A stretch of DNA of 55,333 bases from an uncultured Halomicronema sp. (GCA_937899725.1 CALCCA010000177.1:1-55333), one strand, 5' to 3'. Counted from the stretch's first letter, positions 23,996-33,256 are shown. Notes: generated from the letters alone by a model not told the origin. Translations and numbers: made by a program.

Positions 23996-26419
23996 CTAAA
24001 GCAGCTTTTCTACGACAGTCGCGGTCAGCACTTTACCGAAGTACTCCACCGCGACCGATGTGCCAGGTTGGGCATAACCCAGCGGTAGATAGGCATACAC
24101 CACACCGCGTCCCAGACTGTAGCCGTAGCCCGCACTGGTGGCATAGCCCAGCACCTTGCCGTCCGCTATCACCGGTTCTTTGCCCATCACCACTGCCGCC
24201 GGATCATCTAAGGTCAAGAAGCACAGCTTGCGACTCGCATATTCCTTCCTTTGCAGCAGCGCCTCCTTACCGATGAAATCCCCCTTATTTGGCTTTACCG
24301 CAAAGCCCAGACCCGCTTCATAGGGGTCGTACTCGGTGTGGATATCGGTGCCCCACAGCAAAAAGCCCTTCTCCAACCGCAGCGTTTCAAACGCGGCCAG
24401 ACCGGCAGCGATCATGCCGTGTGACTGACCTGCCGACCACAGGGTATCCCACAGCTTCAGACCGCACTCCGTCGGCGCGTAGATTTCCCAACCTTCCTCA
24501 CCGACGTAGGACACCCGCACCGCCAGCACGGGAATATTGCCGATGCGAATGTGCTGATTGGTGAAGAATTTGAATTGCGGTTTCGATACATCAGTCTGGG
24601 TAACTGATTGCAGCACCGCCGGGGCTTTTGGCCCCCAGAGGCCCACACAGCAGTAGCTGGAGGACACATCCGTAAGGCGGACAGACCCATCGTCCGGCAG
24701 ATGCGCCTGCATCCAGGCCAAATCATGCCCATGGACGGAACCGCCTGTCACCACCCAGTATTTTTCTTTGCCTAAACGGCTCACGGTTAGGTCGCACATG
24801 ATGCCGCCATTCTCGTCCAGCATGGCGGTGTAAATCACCTTGCCGACGGGCTTATCCACGTTGTTGGCGCAAAGACCTTGTAGATAGTCCACTACTCCGG
24901 GGCCGGTGATTTCAAATTTGGCGAAGGGGGTGAGGTCATAGAGGGCCACGCGATCGCGGGTGGCGAGATGCTCTGCCCCTTGAATCGGTGACCAGTGCTT
25001 GGCCTCCCAGCCATGACGGAGCGGCACGTCGTACTCATCCAACAACGCAATGTTGGACTTGTACCACTGGGGCCGCTCCCACCCCGCGCTGAAAATGAAT
25101 TGGGCACCCATTTCTTTCAGGCGCGGGTAAAAGGGACTGACCCGCAGCTCCCGTGAATGGGTCTGCTGATCGAGCGGGTGAATGATGTCGTACACCTCGT
25201 CGTACTGTTGGGCCCCCGCGCGGGTGATGAAGTCGCCACTCTGGCACACTGCTGGGAATCGATGAATATCCATTTCGTGGATGTCGAGGCTGGGGACGCC
25301 GGTGGTCATGAGTTCGGCGACAATTTTGCCCACCCCGCCGCCGTGGGTCACCCACACCGCTTCCGCCACCCAAAAACCTTTGGCCTTAGTCGATTCACCG
25401 ATGACGGAACCGCTGTCCGGCGTGAAGGAGAACATGCCGTTGATTTTGTAGGGCAGTTCTGCCCCTTGCAGCGCGGGGAATAACTCGGTGGTGGATGCCC
25501 AGGCGGGGCCAAAGTGCTCTTCAGTAAAAGGCTTGACCGACGGCATCACGGGCGCATCGGCGTAGGGCAAAATGTTGTCGGGATCAACCAGCAGCGGCTC
25601 GTGCTGATAGGAGCCAATGCCCCAGCAGTCCCCATGCTGCCGGAAATACATGGCGTGATCCTGATGGCGCACCATGGGGTAGTTGACTTCCTCCGTTGCC
25701 CCAGCCAGTTCAGCAATCGGGGCGGTTTTCACATACTGGTGCTGCACGGGGGTGAGGGGAATGACTTCGCCCACCATGCGGCCAATCCGCGGCCCCCAAA
25801 TCCCCGCACAGACGAGCACTTTATCAGCTTCGATGCGGCCCTTGTCCGTGATCACTGCCTGCACCTGACCCTCCACCACCTCAATATCCATCACGGTGGT
25901 GTTGCCGTAGAATTCAGCGGCTCCGATTGCTGTGGCGGAGTTGGCTAACGCTTCTGCCGCCCGTAGTGCTTTGGCGATACCGTCTGTCGGCACATAGTAA
26001 CCGCCGAGGATTGTGGTTTCGTCCATCAAAGGGACTTTGGCTTTAACCTCTGCCGGCGTCAGCAAAGTCGCCCCTTCTACGCCCCAGGATTTGGCCCAGC
26101 CGAGTTTGCGCTGCAGTTCCGCCATGCGCTCCTCGGTGTAGGCCACCTCAATGCCGCCGCAGGGATAATAGGCGGGGCCTTCGTCGGTGCTGAGCTGGCT
26201 ATACAAGTCGATGGTGTATTGGGCCAGCTTGGTCATGGTTTTCGACGCGTTGGTTTGAAATACCAGACCGGGAGCGTGGGACGTGGAACCGCCGGTGGCA
26301 AAGAGGGGACCTTGTTCCACGACGACAATGTCTTTCCAGCCTTGTTTGACGAGGTGATAGGCGGTGCTGCAGCCGACGATGCCAGCACCGATAACAACCA
26401 GGGTGGCGTGAGTTTTCAT
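23996..26419 (-). CDS. Dimethylglycine/sarcosine dehydrogenase (FAD + folate domains)
   Basis: An 807-residue flavoenzyme. Residues 1-400 are a DAO-type FAD domain starting with VVIGAGIVGCSTAYHL; the segment GGSTSHAPG contains a His at the position that carries covalent FAD in dimethylglycine dehydrogenase. A FAO M linker follows, then a GcvT-like aminomethyltransferase domain (about 430-807) that binds tetrahydrofolate (LWGPKAPAVLQ; VSYVGEEGWEIY; GLGFAVKPNKGDFIGK). The enzyme oxidatively demethylates dimethylglycine or sarcosine and passes formaldehyde to THF. It lies downstream of the Rieske demethylase and upstream of the MetF-like gene. The choice between the two substrates cannot be made by eye. 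Confidence 0.88.
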   Translation of the reverse strand: MKTHATLVVIGAGIVGCSTAYHLVKQGWKDIVVVEQGPLFATGGSTSHAPGLVFQTNASKTMTKLAQYTIDLYSQLSTDEGPAYYPCGGIEVAYTEERMAELQRKLGWAKSWGVEGATLLTPAEVKAKVPLMDETTILGGYYVPTDGIAKALRAAEALANSATAIGAAEFYGNTTVMDIEVVEGQVQAVITDKGRIEADKVLVCAGIWGPRIGRMVGEVIPLTPVQHQYVKTAPIAELAGATEEVNYPMVRHQDHAMYFRQHGDCWGIGSYQHEPLLVDPDNILPYADAPVMPSVKPFTEEHFGPAWASTTELFPALQGAELPYKINGMFSFTPDSGSVIGESTKAKGFWVAEAVWVTHGGGVGKIVAELMTTGVPSLDIHEMDIHRFPAVCQSGDFITRAGAQQYDEVYDIIHPLDQQTHSRELRVSPFYPRLKEMGAQFIFSAGWERPQWYKSNIALLDEYDVPLRHGWEAKHWSPIQGAEHLATRDRVALYDLTPFAKFEITGPGVVDYLQGLCANNVDKPVGKVIYTAMLDENGGIMCDLTVSRLGKEKYWVVTGGSVHGHDLAWMQAHLPDDGSVRLTDVSSSYCCVGLWGPKAPAVLQSVTQTDVSKPQFKFFTNQHIRIGNIPVLAVRVSYVGEEGWEIYAPTECGLKLWDTLWSAGQSHGMIAAGLAAFETLRLEKGFLLWGTDIHTEYDPYEAGLGFAVKPNKGDFIGKEALLQRKEYASRKLCFLTLDDPAAVVMGKEPVIADGKVLGYATSAGYGYSLGRGVVYAYLPLGYAQPGTSVAVEYFGKVLTATVVEKLL

Positions 26420-26456
26420 GGGTAGGCTCCGAGGGCTAGACGTGAATGGGAGAAGG

Positions 26457-26540
26457 GGGATGGGGAGTGGAGGGTTCAGGGTAGAAAGTAGAGGGTGCGG
26501 AGTAGGGTAGAAGGTCGAGAGTGGAGGGTTCAGGGTTGGG
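26457..26540. repeat. Simple-sequence repeat, GGAGGGTTCAGGG type
   Basis: Degenerate units such as GTGGAGGGTTCAGGG and GTAGAGGGTGCGGAG recur several times. The run is the approximate reverse complement of the repeat at 20121-20187. Confidence 0.6.
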
Positions 26541-26626
26541 GATTCTTTGGGTTCTGCGAGCCGGGTGGAGCCTGATGGAGTTTTGAACTCGGGGTTCTTC
26601 CGGCGATTGTTAGTCAGGACACCCGT

Positions 26627-26688
26627 AGGGCCGGGTTTTGTAGAGACCTTAATAGCGATGAACGTGAGCTTCTCGCTAAACCCGCCCT
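26627..26688. repeat. Inverted repeat element in the gap before the dehydrogenase
   Basis: AGGGCCGGGTTT near 26627 pairs, with one bulge, with AAACCCGCCCT at 26678-26688. The gap 26420-26806 holds only this element, the simple repeat to its left and unassigned sequence. It separates the Rieske gene from the dehydrogenase gene, so these two may not share one uninterrupted transcript. Confidence 0.45.
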
Positions 26689-26806
26689 GACAGTAGCGGT
26701 AGGTTCTTTCTCAGAACTCCCCCCAGTTCTGAGGATTGGGTTGGGTCACGGCTCACAGTGGAATTAGTTGGCTTTGATGGCTATCGCTGCTGGTTAAGGA
26801 GCGGGG

Positions 26807-28027
26807 TCAAGGGGGGAGTTCTCCGATCGCACGAGCGACCATCTGCTGAAATCGGTAGACCGGCTGTTCTAACTCGGGAGAAAAGCAGCCGCCATCGAAC
26901 CGGGGTGAGTTGCGGCCCGCCTGCAGGCGCTCGATCATGGCGATGTCTTCGTCGTTGGTATCGCGCCAGAGATCGATGGGTAGGTTGCGCAGTGCTTGGT
27001 TCTCGGGCGTCATGGCCTCATCTCCCATGAAGTAAAAGGCCAGGCGCTCTTGCGTTTGAGTGGGACTCAGGGGATTGACGGTAAACGCCAAAAAGTAGTC
27101 AGGGTGAACGCCCAGCATGAGGTTGGGAAACACGGTGATGTATTCGGCGACGGTGGCTTTTTGGTGAGCGGCCAAATCGGGCAGGCAGGGCAGCGATCGC
27201 CCCTCAATCTCACCACTTTTGTAGAGCAGGCTGCCCTGACCCACATGAACATCGCCGACCTCAAAGGCAAAGTGGTCTTCCATGCGAGAGCAACTGTTCA
27301 AGGCGGGATGCACCCAGCTCAAGTGATAGCTTTCTGAAAAGTTTTCGACGGCCAGCTTCCAGTTGGCGTTGCACTGCAGCGAGACTTCGCGAGGCTCATG
27401 GCGCAGCAGGCTCAGATCGTACATCGACCAGCGATCGCGCACTGGCTGCAAATACTCTGCCAGGGGCGGCGCATCACCTGACAAATTGACGAAGATTAGG
27501 TCGAGCCACTGATCACAACGAATGGGCTGCAGGCCGCGCTTGTCGCGATCAAAACCTTCGTAGGAATCTTTGTAGTAGCCGCCAAAATGGGGCGTATTTT
27601 TCAGGCTGCCGTCGAGCTTGTAAGTCCAAGAGTGATAGGGGCAGCGCAAGTGTGCCTGCACGTGGCAGGGCTGCTCGACCAACTGCAGGCCGCGATGGCT
27701 ACAAATATTGTGAAAGGCTCCCAGCTGACCCGCGCGATCGCGCACCAGCACGATAGGCATCCCGGCCACATCCGTCGGATACACATCGCCGGGATGCGGT
27801 AGGTCTGACGCCAACCCCACACAGACCCAGTAGCGGCTAAAGATCGCTTGTCGCTCTTGCTCTAGGTGCTGAGCACTCGTATACGCTTCACCCGGCAACC
27901 CCGGCTGACGATAATCATCGAGGTGGATAACCGCCGATTCTGATCCCGTATTCACCTCCTGATAGCTGCTATAAGGCTCAACCAAGGTCAGCTCAGGGGC
28001 AGGGGCAACAACTTTTTCCTGGGTCAT
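26807..28027 (-). CDS. gbcA: Rieske oxygenase, glycine betaine demethylase (GbcA-like)
   Basis: The oxygenase of a two-component Rieske system, 406 residues. The [2Fe-2S] ligands are Cys109/His111 (ICSHRGL) and Cys129/His132 (CPYHSW). The mononuclear iron site shows the motif ENFSESYHLSWVHP, typical of the choline monooxygenase/glycine betaine demethylase branch. Such enzymes turn glycine betaine into dimethylglycine plus formaldehyde. The ATG at 28027 follows GAGG. Context (BCCT transporter divergent, dimethylglycine dehydrogenase downstream) favours glycine betaine, but choline or carnitine oxygenation is possible. The ferredoxin reductase partner (GbcB) is absent from the window, so a host reductase or ferredoxin must supply electrons. 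Confidence 0.8.
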   Translation of the reverse strand: MTQEKVVAPAPELTLVEPYSSYQEVNTGSESAVIHLDDYRQPGLPGEAYTSAQHLEQERQAIFSRYWVCVGLASDLPHPGDVYPTDVAGMPIVLVRDRAGQLGAFHNICSHRGLQLVEQPCHVQAHLRCPYHSWTYKLDGSLKNTPHFGGYYKDSYEGFDRDKRGLQPIRCDQWLDLIFVNLSGDAPPLAEYLQPVRDRWSMYDLSLLRHEPREVSLQCNANWKLAVENFSESYHLSWVHPALNSCSRMEDHFAFEVGDVHVGQGSLLYKSGEIEGRSLPCLPDLAAHQKATVAEYITVFPNLMLGVHPDYFLAFTVNPLSPTQTQERLAFYFMGDEAMTPENQALRNLPIDLWRDTNDEDIAMIERLQAGRNSPRFDGGCFSPELEQPVYRFQQMVARAIGELPP

Positions 28028-28111
28028 ACTCTGCCTCTGTGGCACTTGCACGAATTTTATCGGGGCACTTCACCTGTAACCAAAGACCTGTTGCCGACGC
28101 ACCGGGCAACT

Positions 28112-28145
28112 CAACATCCATCCAAAAACGACTTAATGGATGTTG
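28112..28145. promoter_or_regulatory. Candidate operator, 10-bp inverted repeat
   Basis: CAACATCCAT (28112-28121) and ATGGATGTTG (28136-28145) are perfect reverse complements 14 bases apart. They lie 85 bases upstream of the Rieske gene start in the divergent gap shared with the BCCT gene. ATCACAAGTGAT, a small palindrome, follows at about 28170. The regulator is unknown; the GntR protein at 32417 is one candidate. Confidence 0.4.
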
Positions 28146-28561
28146 TCATTACAAGTGCTTCAAACATGTCATCACAAGTGATAGAAGAGACCATAAAGGC
28201 GCAAAAACTCTTTTTATGTTCTCTGTTTTACAGTTTCAAAACTTTTTTGTAGAAATTTTCTGAACAGGAAAAGTCCTCTCTGCAAAGGCTATTCAAGGTC
28301 TGAGTTGATAGTTTAAGAGGCTGCAGCCGCTATAATTCTCTGTCAAAAATCAAGATTCCAAGACTTGTCGCGACAATGGTATCGACAATGACAGTCTTTT
28401 AAGATAGCGCGGCTTAAATTCATTTTCGATAGAGTTTCTGGACTGCTTGCCGCAGCTGGGAGAGTGGTTCCTTGCTGAAGAAAAGAACGTTTGCGAGCTG
28501 AGATATTTTGAATGCTGCCTCAGCTAAGCCCACACAACCCTATTACGGGGTGTTGTGATTT

Positions 28562-28621
28562 CTTGCCAATCATGTGATTTCTGCTGAAAAGTGTTCACAG
28601 GTAACATGATTGGCAGGCAAG
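28562..28621. promoter_or_regulatory. Candidate stem-loop/operator upstream of the betaine transporter
   Basis: CTTGCCAATCATG (28562-28574) pairs with CATGATTGGC-AG-GCAAG (28605-28621), with a two-base bulge. It lies about 155 bases before the BCCT ATG at 28775 and would fall in the promoter or leader. The rest of the gap 28028-28774 is AT-rich and without a gene. Confidence 0.4.
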
Positions 28622-28774
28622 AAGTGGCGGCGTCAGTGACGGAATTGAGCAGTAATTTGCTGTGGTTCCGGCTCACGAAACTCTCTGTTTAAGAAGCATT
28701 GCAGTGCTACGACGGGTGTTTCTTGCAGAGATCTGTTTGCCGTTCGTTGATGTGTTGAAAACTGAATCACCCCT

Positions 28775-30448
28775 ATGACTACTCAGAATAATGGGCAGGG
28801 AAGTCATGACGAGCATCCATTTGTGATGCCTGAGCATGCTCCCACGCGCCATATTAGTCGCCGCCCCGGCGATCGCAATATCACCGGTAAAGGCTTTGAT
28901 TTCCATCCCGAAGTCTTCCTAGTATCCGGTGGTTTAATCCTGCTATTTGTAGTGTTTACCCTGGTTTTTCAAGAACCTGCCGAGACGGCTTTTGGCGCAG
29001 TTCAGGGTTTCATCGCGGGCTCTTTAGGATGGTTTTTCATCCTCTCAGTTTCCCTCTTCTTAATCTTCACCATCTTTCTGGCGTTCAGTAAGCTGGGGCA
29101 AGTCCGTCTCGGCGGCCCCGATGCCAAACCAGAATTTCCCACCTTTGCTTGGGTCGCGATGCTGATCAGCGCGGGCATGGGCATTGGCCTCATGTTTTGG
29201 AGCGTGGCCGAACCCACTTTCCACTTCCAAGATCCCCCCGCTTTGCTGGGTGACATCGCCCCAAGTACCGCCGATGCGGCCAAGCAAGCTTTGGGCATCA
29301 CCTTTTTCCATTGGGGCTTGCATGCCTGGGGCATTTACGCCCTGGTGGGTCTATCCCTCGCCTTTTTTGCCTTTAACTGGGGCCTGCCGCTGACCATCCG
29401 CTCGGTGTTCTATCCCTTGCTGGGGGAAAAGATCTACGGCTGGCCGGGCAATGTGATTGACATTTTGGCCGTGGCCTCTACGCTGTTCGGCCTCGCCACC
29501 TCCCTCGGGTTTGGTGTTCAGCAGGTCAACGCGGGCTTCAACTTCTTGTTTGGGCTACAAATTAGCACCCCGGTTCAAGTGGGGCTCATCTTTATTATCA
29601 CGGGCTTTGCCACAGCCTCTGTGGTCTCTGGCTTAGGCAATGGGGTTCGCCGCTTGAGCGAGCTGAACATGACCTTGGCTGCAGTGCTCATGGCCTTTGT
29701 GCTGCTGGTTGGTCCAACCCTGTTTATCCTCAATTCGTTTGTGGAAACTCTGGGCTACTATGCCGCTTCGCTACCCACCCTCAGCTTTTGGACAGAAACG
29801 TTCTCGGGCACTAGCTGGCAAAATAGCTGGACGGTGTTTTATTGGGGTTGGTGGGTGTCTTGGTCGCCCTTTGTGGGCATCTTCATCGCTCGGGTCTCGA
29901 AGGGACGAACCGTGCGGGAATTCATTTTGGGGGTGCTGCTGCTGCCTTCCATGCTGACCTTTTTGTGGATGTCAGTGTTTGGCGGCACTGCCCTCAGTTT
30001 TGAGCTGAATGAAGCCACGGCAGGCGTGATTAGCACCGCCGTGGGTGACAACGTGTCAACCGCTTTGTTTGTCATGCTGCAGCAGCTGCCGCTCACTGGC
30101 ATCACGTCTTTTGTGGGCATCGTGTTGGTGGTGGTCTTCTTTGTCACTTCTTCTGACTCGGGTTCGCTAGTGGTAGATAGCTTGACCTCGGGCGGCAAAC
30201 TCGAATCGCCCGTGCCGCAACGGGTCTTTTGGGCCGTGATGGAGGGCGTCGTGGCAGCAGCCCTACTGTTGGGCGGCGGTCTAGGCGCTTTGCAGACGGC
30301 TTCGATCGCCACGGGTTTCCCCTTTGCGATTGTGCTGTTGATCATGTGCTACAGCATCTACAAAGGGCTGCGGTACGAGCATGATGTGGTGCATGTGAAA
30401 AAGGTGCTACAAGAGTCTGACGCTGCCGAAAAAGCGATCGCGTCCTAA
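28775..30448 (+). CDS. BCCT family betaine/choline/carnitine transporter
   Basis: A 557-residue secondary transporter with about 12 helices. The BCCT signature is present: ISAGMGIGLMFWSVAEP (glycine-rich stretch of helix 3) and the aromatic WGWWVSWSPFVGIFIARVSKGRT segment that forms the trimethylammonium box. The GMGIG form is that of sodium-coupled BetP-like carriers. The soluble N-terminus is about 45 residues; the C-terminus is short, unlike the long osmosensing tail of BetP. Divergent from the Rieske demethylase, it most likely imports glycine betaine for catabolism rather than only for osmoprotection. No Shine-Dalgarno sequence is visible before the ATG. Confidence 0.9.
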   Translation: MTTQNNGQGSHDEHPFVMPEHAPTRHISRRPGDRNITGKGFDFHPEVFLVSGGLILLFVVFTLVFQEPAETAFGAVQGFIAGSLGWFFILSVSLFLIFTIFLAFSKLGQVRLGGPDAKPEFPTFAWVAMLISAGMGIGLMFWSVAEPTFHFQDPPALLGDIAPSTADAAKQALGITFFHWGLHAWGIYALVGLSLAFFAFNWGLPLTIRSVFYPLLGEKIYGWPGNVIDILAVASTLFGLATSLGFGVQQVNAGFNFLFGLQISTPVQVGLIFIITGFATASVVSGLGNGVRRLSELNMTLAAVLMAFVLLVGPTLFILNSFVETLGYYAASLPTLSFWTETFSGTSWQNSWTVFYWGWWVSWSPFVGIFIARVSKGRTVREFILGVLLLPSMLTFLWMSVFGGTALSFELNEATAGVISTAVGDNVSTALFVMLQQLPLTGITSFVGIVLVVVFFVTSSDSGSLVVDSLTSGGKLESPVPQRVFWAVMEGVVAAALLLGGGLGALQTASIATGFPFAIVLLIMCYSIYKGLRYEHDVVHVKKVLQESDAAEKAIAS

Positions 30449-30606
30449 CGGGCTCTTTTGCTTTTTCTCTGGATGAGGCGTCATCAGCTTGATAAGCCTC
30501 ATCCAGATTCAGAGGTGGAGTTTTAATCTCTAGGGCAACCTCACCGCCTGCGGCACCTCTCCTTCTCAAGGAGAGGCTTAACTAGACTCTGGCTCCTCTC
30601 CTTCTC

Positions 30607-30780
30607 AAGGCTACGGCTTATACACATCTCTAGTAAGACTGCAAAATGCTGCATTGGCCCCCCTTTATCCCCCCAACTTTGGGGGGAGGCCGGAGTTCAC
30701 AGTCCCCCAGAATTGGGGGATGTAGGGGGCTAGATCTCTGGAAACGACCAACCAGAGACTTGTGTATAAGCGGCAGCCTT
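30607..30780. repeat. 174-bp MITE-like element inside a duplicated repeat
   Basis: Terminal inverted repeats: 30607-30626 (AAGGCTACGGCTTATACACA) and 30761-30780, matching at 18 of 20 positions. Inside are CCCCCCAACTTTGGGGGG and a CCCCCAGAATTGGGGG hairpin of a type common in cyanobacterial intergenic DNA. On either side lie two copies of a second unit (CTTAACTARACTCTGG with CCTCTCCTT arms; 30556-30606 and 30781-30832), as if the element had landed in an older repeat. No coding capacity. The gap 30449-31123 otherwise has only a 14-bp tandem repeat. Confidence 0.6.
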
Positions 30781-30919
30781 CTATAAGGAGAAGCTTAACT
30801 AAACTCTGGTTCCTCTCCTTGAGAAGGAGAGGTTAGGTGAGGTTTTCCTAGGCCAGCACAACTTCAGTTTTCAACTTGGACGGGGTTTGAAGTCTCCGTG
30901 GCCAGGATTACCCCTCAGG

Positions 30920-30947
30920 ATTGAACTTTCAACATTGAACTTTCAAC
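30920..30947. repeat. 14-bp tandem repeat, two copies
   Basis: TTGAACTTTCAACA followed by TTGAACTTTCAACG. It lies about 180 bases upstream of the sarcosine oxidase gene. No function assigned. Confidence 0.6.
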
Positions 30948-31123
30948 GATGCAGCATTGCGATTAAGCCAGCGTGAGGCGATCGCCCACCTTTTCCCCAG
31001 ACCAGGCAACCATTCTGAGCAAACTCTATCAAGCCTTGCCGCAGCGACGGACCATGGTCTGTCGCCTGACGGTTGCAAAATTCTGAATATGCCCCTGACT
31101 TTTCACTAGGAGTTTGATTGGCA

Positions 31124-32281
31124 ATGGTGAAACAATTTGATGTCATCGTGGTCGGTGCAGGCGGCGTCGGCAGTGCCGCTGCGTACTATCTGGCTAAGGC
31201 CGGACAAAAAGTCCTGCTGTTAGAGCAGTTTGAGCTAGACCACCAAAACGGCAGCTCCTATGGTCAGTCGCGGGTCATTCGCTATACCTACGACCATCCT
31301 ACCTACGTCAATCTGATGCAGGATGCCTATCCGCTGTGGTTCGCCCTGCAAGAAGAAGCTGGCGAAAAACTGTATGTGAAGACCGGCGGCCTCGACTTTG
31401 GCTTTCCCGAAACCGATACCTTCCAACGCATGAAAGCCAGCTTGGATGAATCGCGCTTGCCATATGAGTATCTCTCCCAAGCTGAAATTGCTCACCGGTA
31501 TCCTCAGTTTGCGCTCGAAGATGGCATGACCGGTCTGTTTAACCCTGATGGGGGCTTGCTCAAAACCTCTCGTTGTGTGCTCGCCCATGCGCGATTGGCT
31601 CAGGCCAGGGGTGCAACCGTGATTGATCAGACCCCTGTGCTCAAAATCACCCCTTCAGATTATGGCGTTGAAGTCGAGACGGAGACAGAGACGTATCGGT
31701 GCGATCGCATTGTGCTGACCGTGGGCAGTTGGGCCAAGGGCCTGCTGGCTGAGCAAGGGATTGATTTGCCCCTCAAGATCATGCCCTGCCAACTCGGCTT
31801 CTATGAACCGAAAAACGCCGCCGACTTTGAACCCGGCAAATTTCCCGTGTTCTTTGCTCATATGAATGGCGACTACGGCGAAATGCCCTACGGGATTCCC
31901 CACGAAGATCCCAGCATTGGCGTCAAAATCACCACGTTTTACGGTTGGGACACTGTGGATAAACCCAGCGAGGTGGACTACACCCCCAGTCAGGCGTGGA
32001 CCGAGCGCATCCGTGACTGGGCTAACCAATATCTGCCTGGCGCGGCGGGGCCGCTGCTTTACACCCGCCGCTGCCTCTACACCGTGACCCCAGACAAAGA
32101 TTTCGTCGTTGATCAACATCCCGACTATCCCCATGTGGTCATCGGTGCGGGCTTCTCCGGGCACGGCTTTAAGTTCACCACGCTGATGGGCAAAATGCTG
32201 GCTGATTTGGCCGTCGAGGGTAAGACGCCCCACGACACGAGTTTATTCAAGTTGTCGCGATTTCAGCTGATCGCGGCGTAG
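31124..32281 (+). CDS. Monomeric sarcosine oxidase (MSOX-type FAD oxidase)
   Basis: A 385-residue flavoprotein of the monomeric sarcosine oxidase/N-methyltryptophan oxidase family. The dinucleotide motif VVGAGGVGSAAAYYLA opens the protein, SYGQSRVIRYTY follows as the flavin-side arginine segment, and Cys317 in RRCLYTVTPDKDF corresponds to the cysteine that binds FAD covalently in MSOX. GAGFSGHGFK closes the FAD domain. It would oxidise sarcosine to glycine, formaldehyde and H2O2, the last demethylation in betaine breakdown. ATG at 31124 was used; a TTG at 31118 has better spacing (5 bases) to AGGAG and remains possible. Other N-methyl amino acids are alternative substrates. Confidence 0.87.
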   Translation: MVKQFDVIVVGAGGVGSAAAYYLAKAGQKVLLLEQFELDHQNGSSYGQSRVIRYTYDHPTYVNLMQDAYPLWFALQEEAGEKLYVKTGGLDFGFPETDTFQRMKASLDESRLPYEYLSQAEIAHRYPQFALEDGMTGLFNPDGGLLKTSRCVLAHARLAQARGATVIDQTPVLKITPSDYGVEVETETETYRCDRIVLTVGSWAKGLLAEQGIDLPLKIMPCQLGFYEPKNAADFEPGKFPVFFAHMNGDYGEMPYGIPHEDPSIGVKITTFYGWDTVDKPSEVDYTPSQAWTERIRDWANQYLPGAAGPLLYTRRCLYTVTPDKDFVVDQHPDYPHVVIGAGFSGHGFKFTTLMGKMLADLAVEGKTPHDTSLFKLSRFQLIAA

Positions 32282-32416
32282 CCAGCGTCAGGGGGGGCAG
32301 GAAAAAGGGGAATCCTCGGGCTGAAATTTTGAGGCTTTATGCCAGGTGTGGGGCTATTTTCTGCCAGCAGGTTCCTCGGCAAATTTCGATAAGATGTCAG
32401 GGATGGTCAGCAGACG

Positions 32417-33187
32417 ATGACATTTTTTATGGTTCCGAGTGAACAGCTTTCAGATAAGCAGCCTCTGCATGTCGCAATTTCGGAACAGTTGAAGCAAAAA
32501 ATTGAAGTCGGCGACTATGTGCCCGGTAGCCGCTTGCCCAGTGAATTTGACCTCGGCCAAGTCTTTGGTGTCAGTCGCACTACCATCCGCAAGGCGATCG
32601 CTAACCTGACGCAGCAAGGTCTTGTCACTACCCAACAAGGTAAAGGCATCTTTGTCACCGAGCAGCACAAGATCAGTTTTTCCATGTCGAATCCGCTGAT
32701 GCAGTTTGACGCAGCCTTGCAGCAGCAGGGCTACGAGGCACGCGTGCATTCTCTGCGGTTTCAGCCCATTGAGGCACCCGCAGAGGTGAGCCGCCAACTG
32801 CAGCTGACTGAGCCATCCGCCCCGGTGTATTGGCAAGAGAAAATTATTTATGCTGCCGCATCGCCGATCGCCCTCGACATCACTTACTATCCAGCCGCGA
32901 TCGCAACGCCCCTCGCCAGCGAACTGCAGCACGGTTTTACCTACAGCACCTTAGCGCAGGGTGGCATCACCCTCACTGCAGCAGCAGTGAGACTAGAGAG
33001 TGTGCCCGCCACCTACGAACTCAGCGAATATTTAGCCGTCCCGCTAGGGATGCCGCTGCTGGTGTTTAATTATTTGGCCTATCAGCGCGATCGGCAGCCC
33101 GTGGTTTGCGGCAAAACCCTATCGCGCTCTGACTGGACCTGCTACACCGCCGAAGTTGAGGTTGCCTCGCCTAACTCGCTGAGGTAA
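32417..33187 (+). CDS. GntR/HutC-family regulator with UTRA domain
   Basis: A 256-residue transcription factor. Residues 18-85 form the GntR winged helix (LKQKIEVGDYVPGSRLPSEFDL, then FGVSRTTIRKAI and GKGIFV). The rest is a UTRA ligand domain (VYWQEKIIYAAASPIALDITYYP). HutC-type regulators bind small metabolites and usually repress nearby uptake and catabolic genes. It lies 135 bases after sarcosine oxidase on the same strand, so control of the betaine genes is the simplest guess. An inner ATG at 32432 is an alternative start. Confidence 0.85.
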   Translation: MTFFMVPSEQLSDKQPLHVAISEQLKQKIEVGDYVPGSRLPSEFDLGQVFGVSRTTIRKAIANLTQQGLVTTQQGKGIFVTEQHKISFSMSNPLMQFDAALQQQGYEARVHSLRFQPIEAPAEVSRQLQLTEPSAPVYWQEKIIYAAASPIALDITYYPAAIATPLASELQHGFTYSTLAQGGITLTAAAVRLESVPATYELSEYLAVPLGMPLLVFNYLAYQRDRQPVVCGKTLSRSDWTCYTAEVEVASPNSLR

Positions 33188-33256
33188 GGCGGTTATGCAT
33201 TTGACGGAAACGGTCTTTCTGATGAAGTTGTTGATTGGCATCGCTAATATTTAGGG

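Noticed and set aside
28441-28540. GGGAGAG-containing stretch as a possible glycine riboswitch before the betaine transporter
   Set aside because: The conserved CACCGAAGG-type core and tandem aptamer layout are missing.
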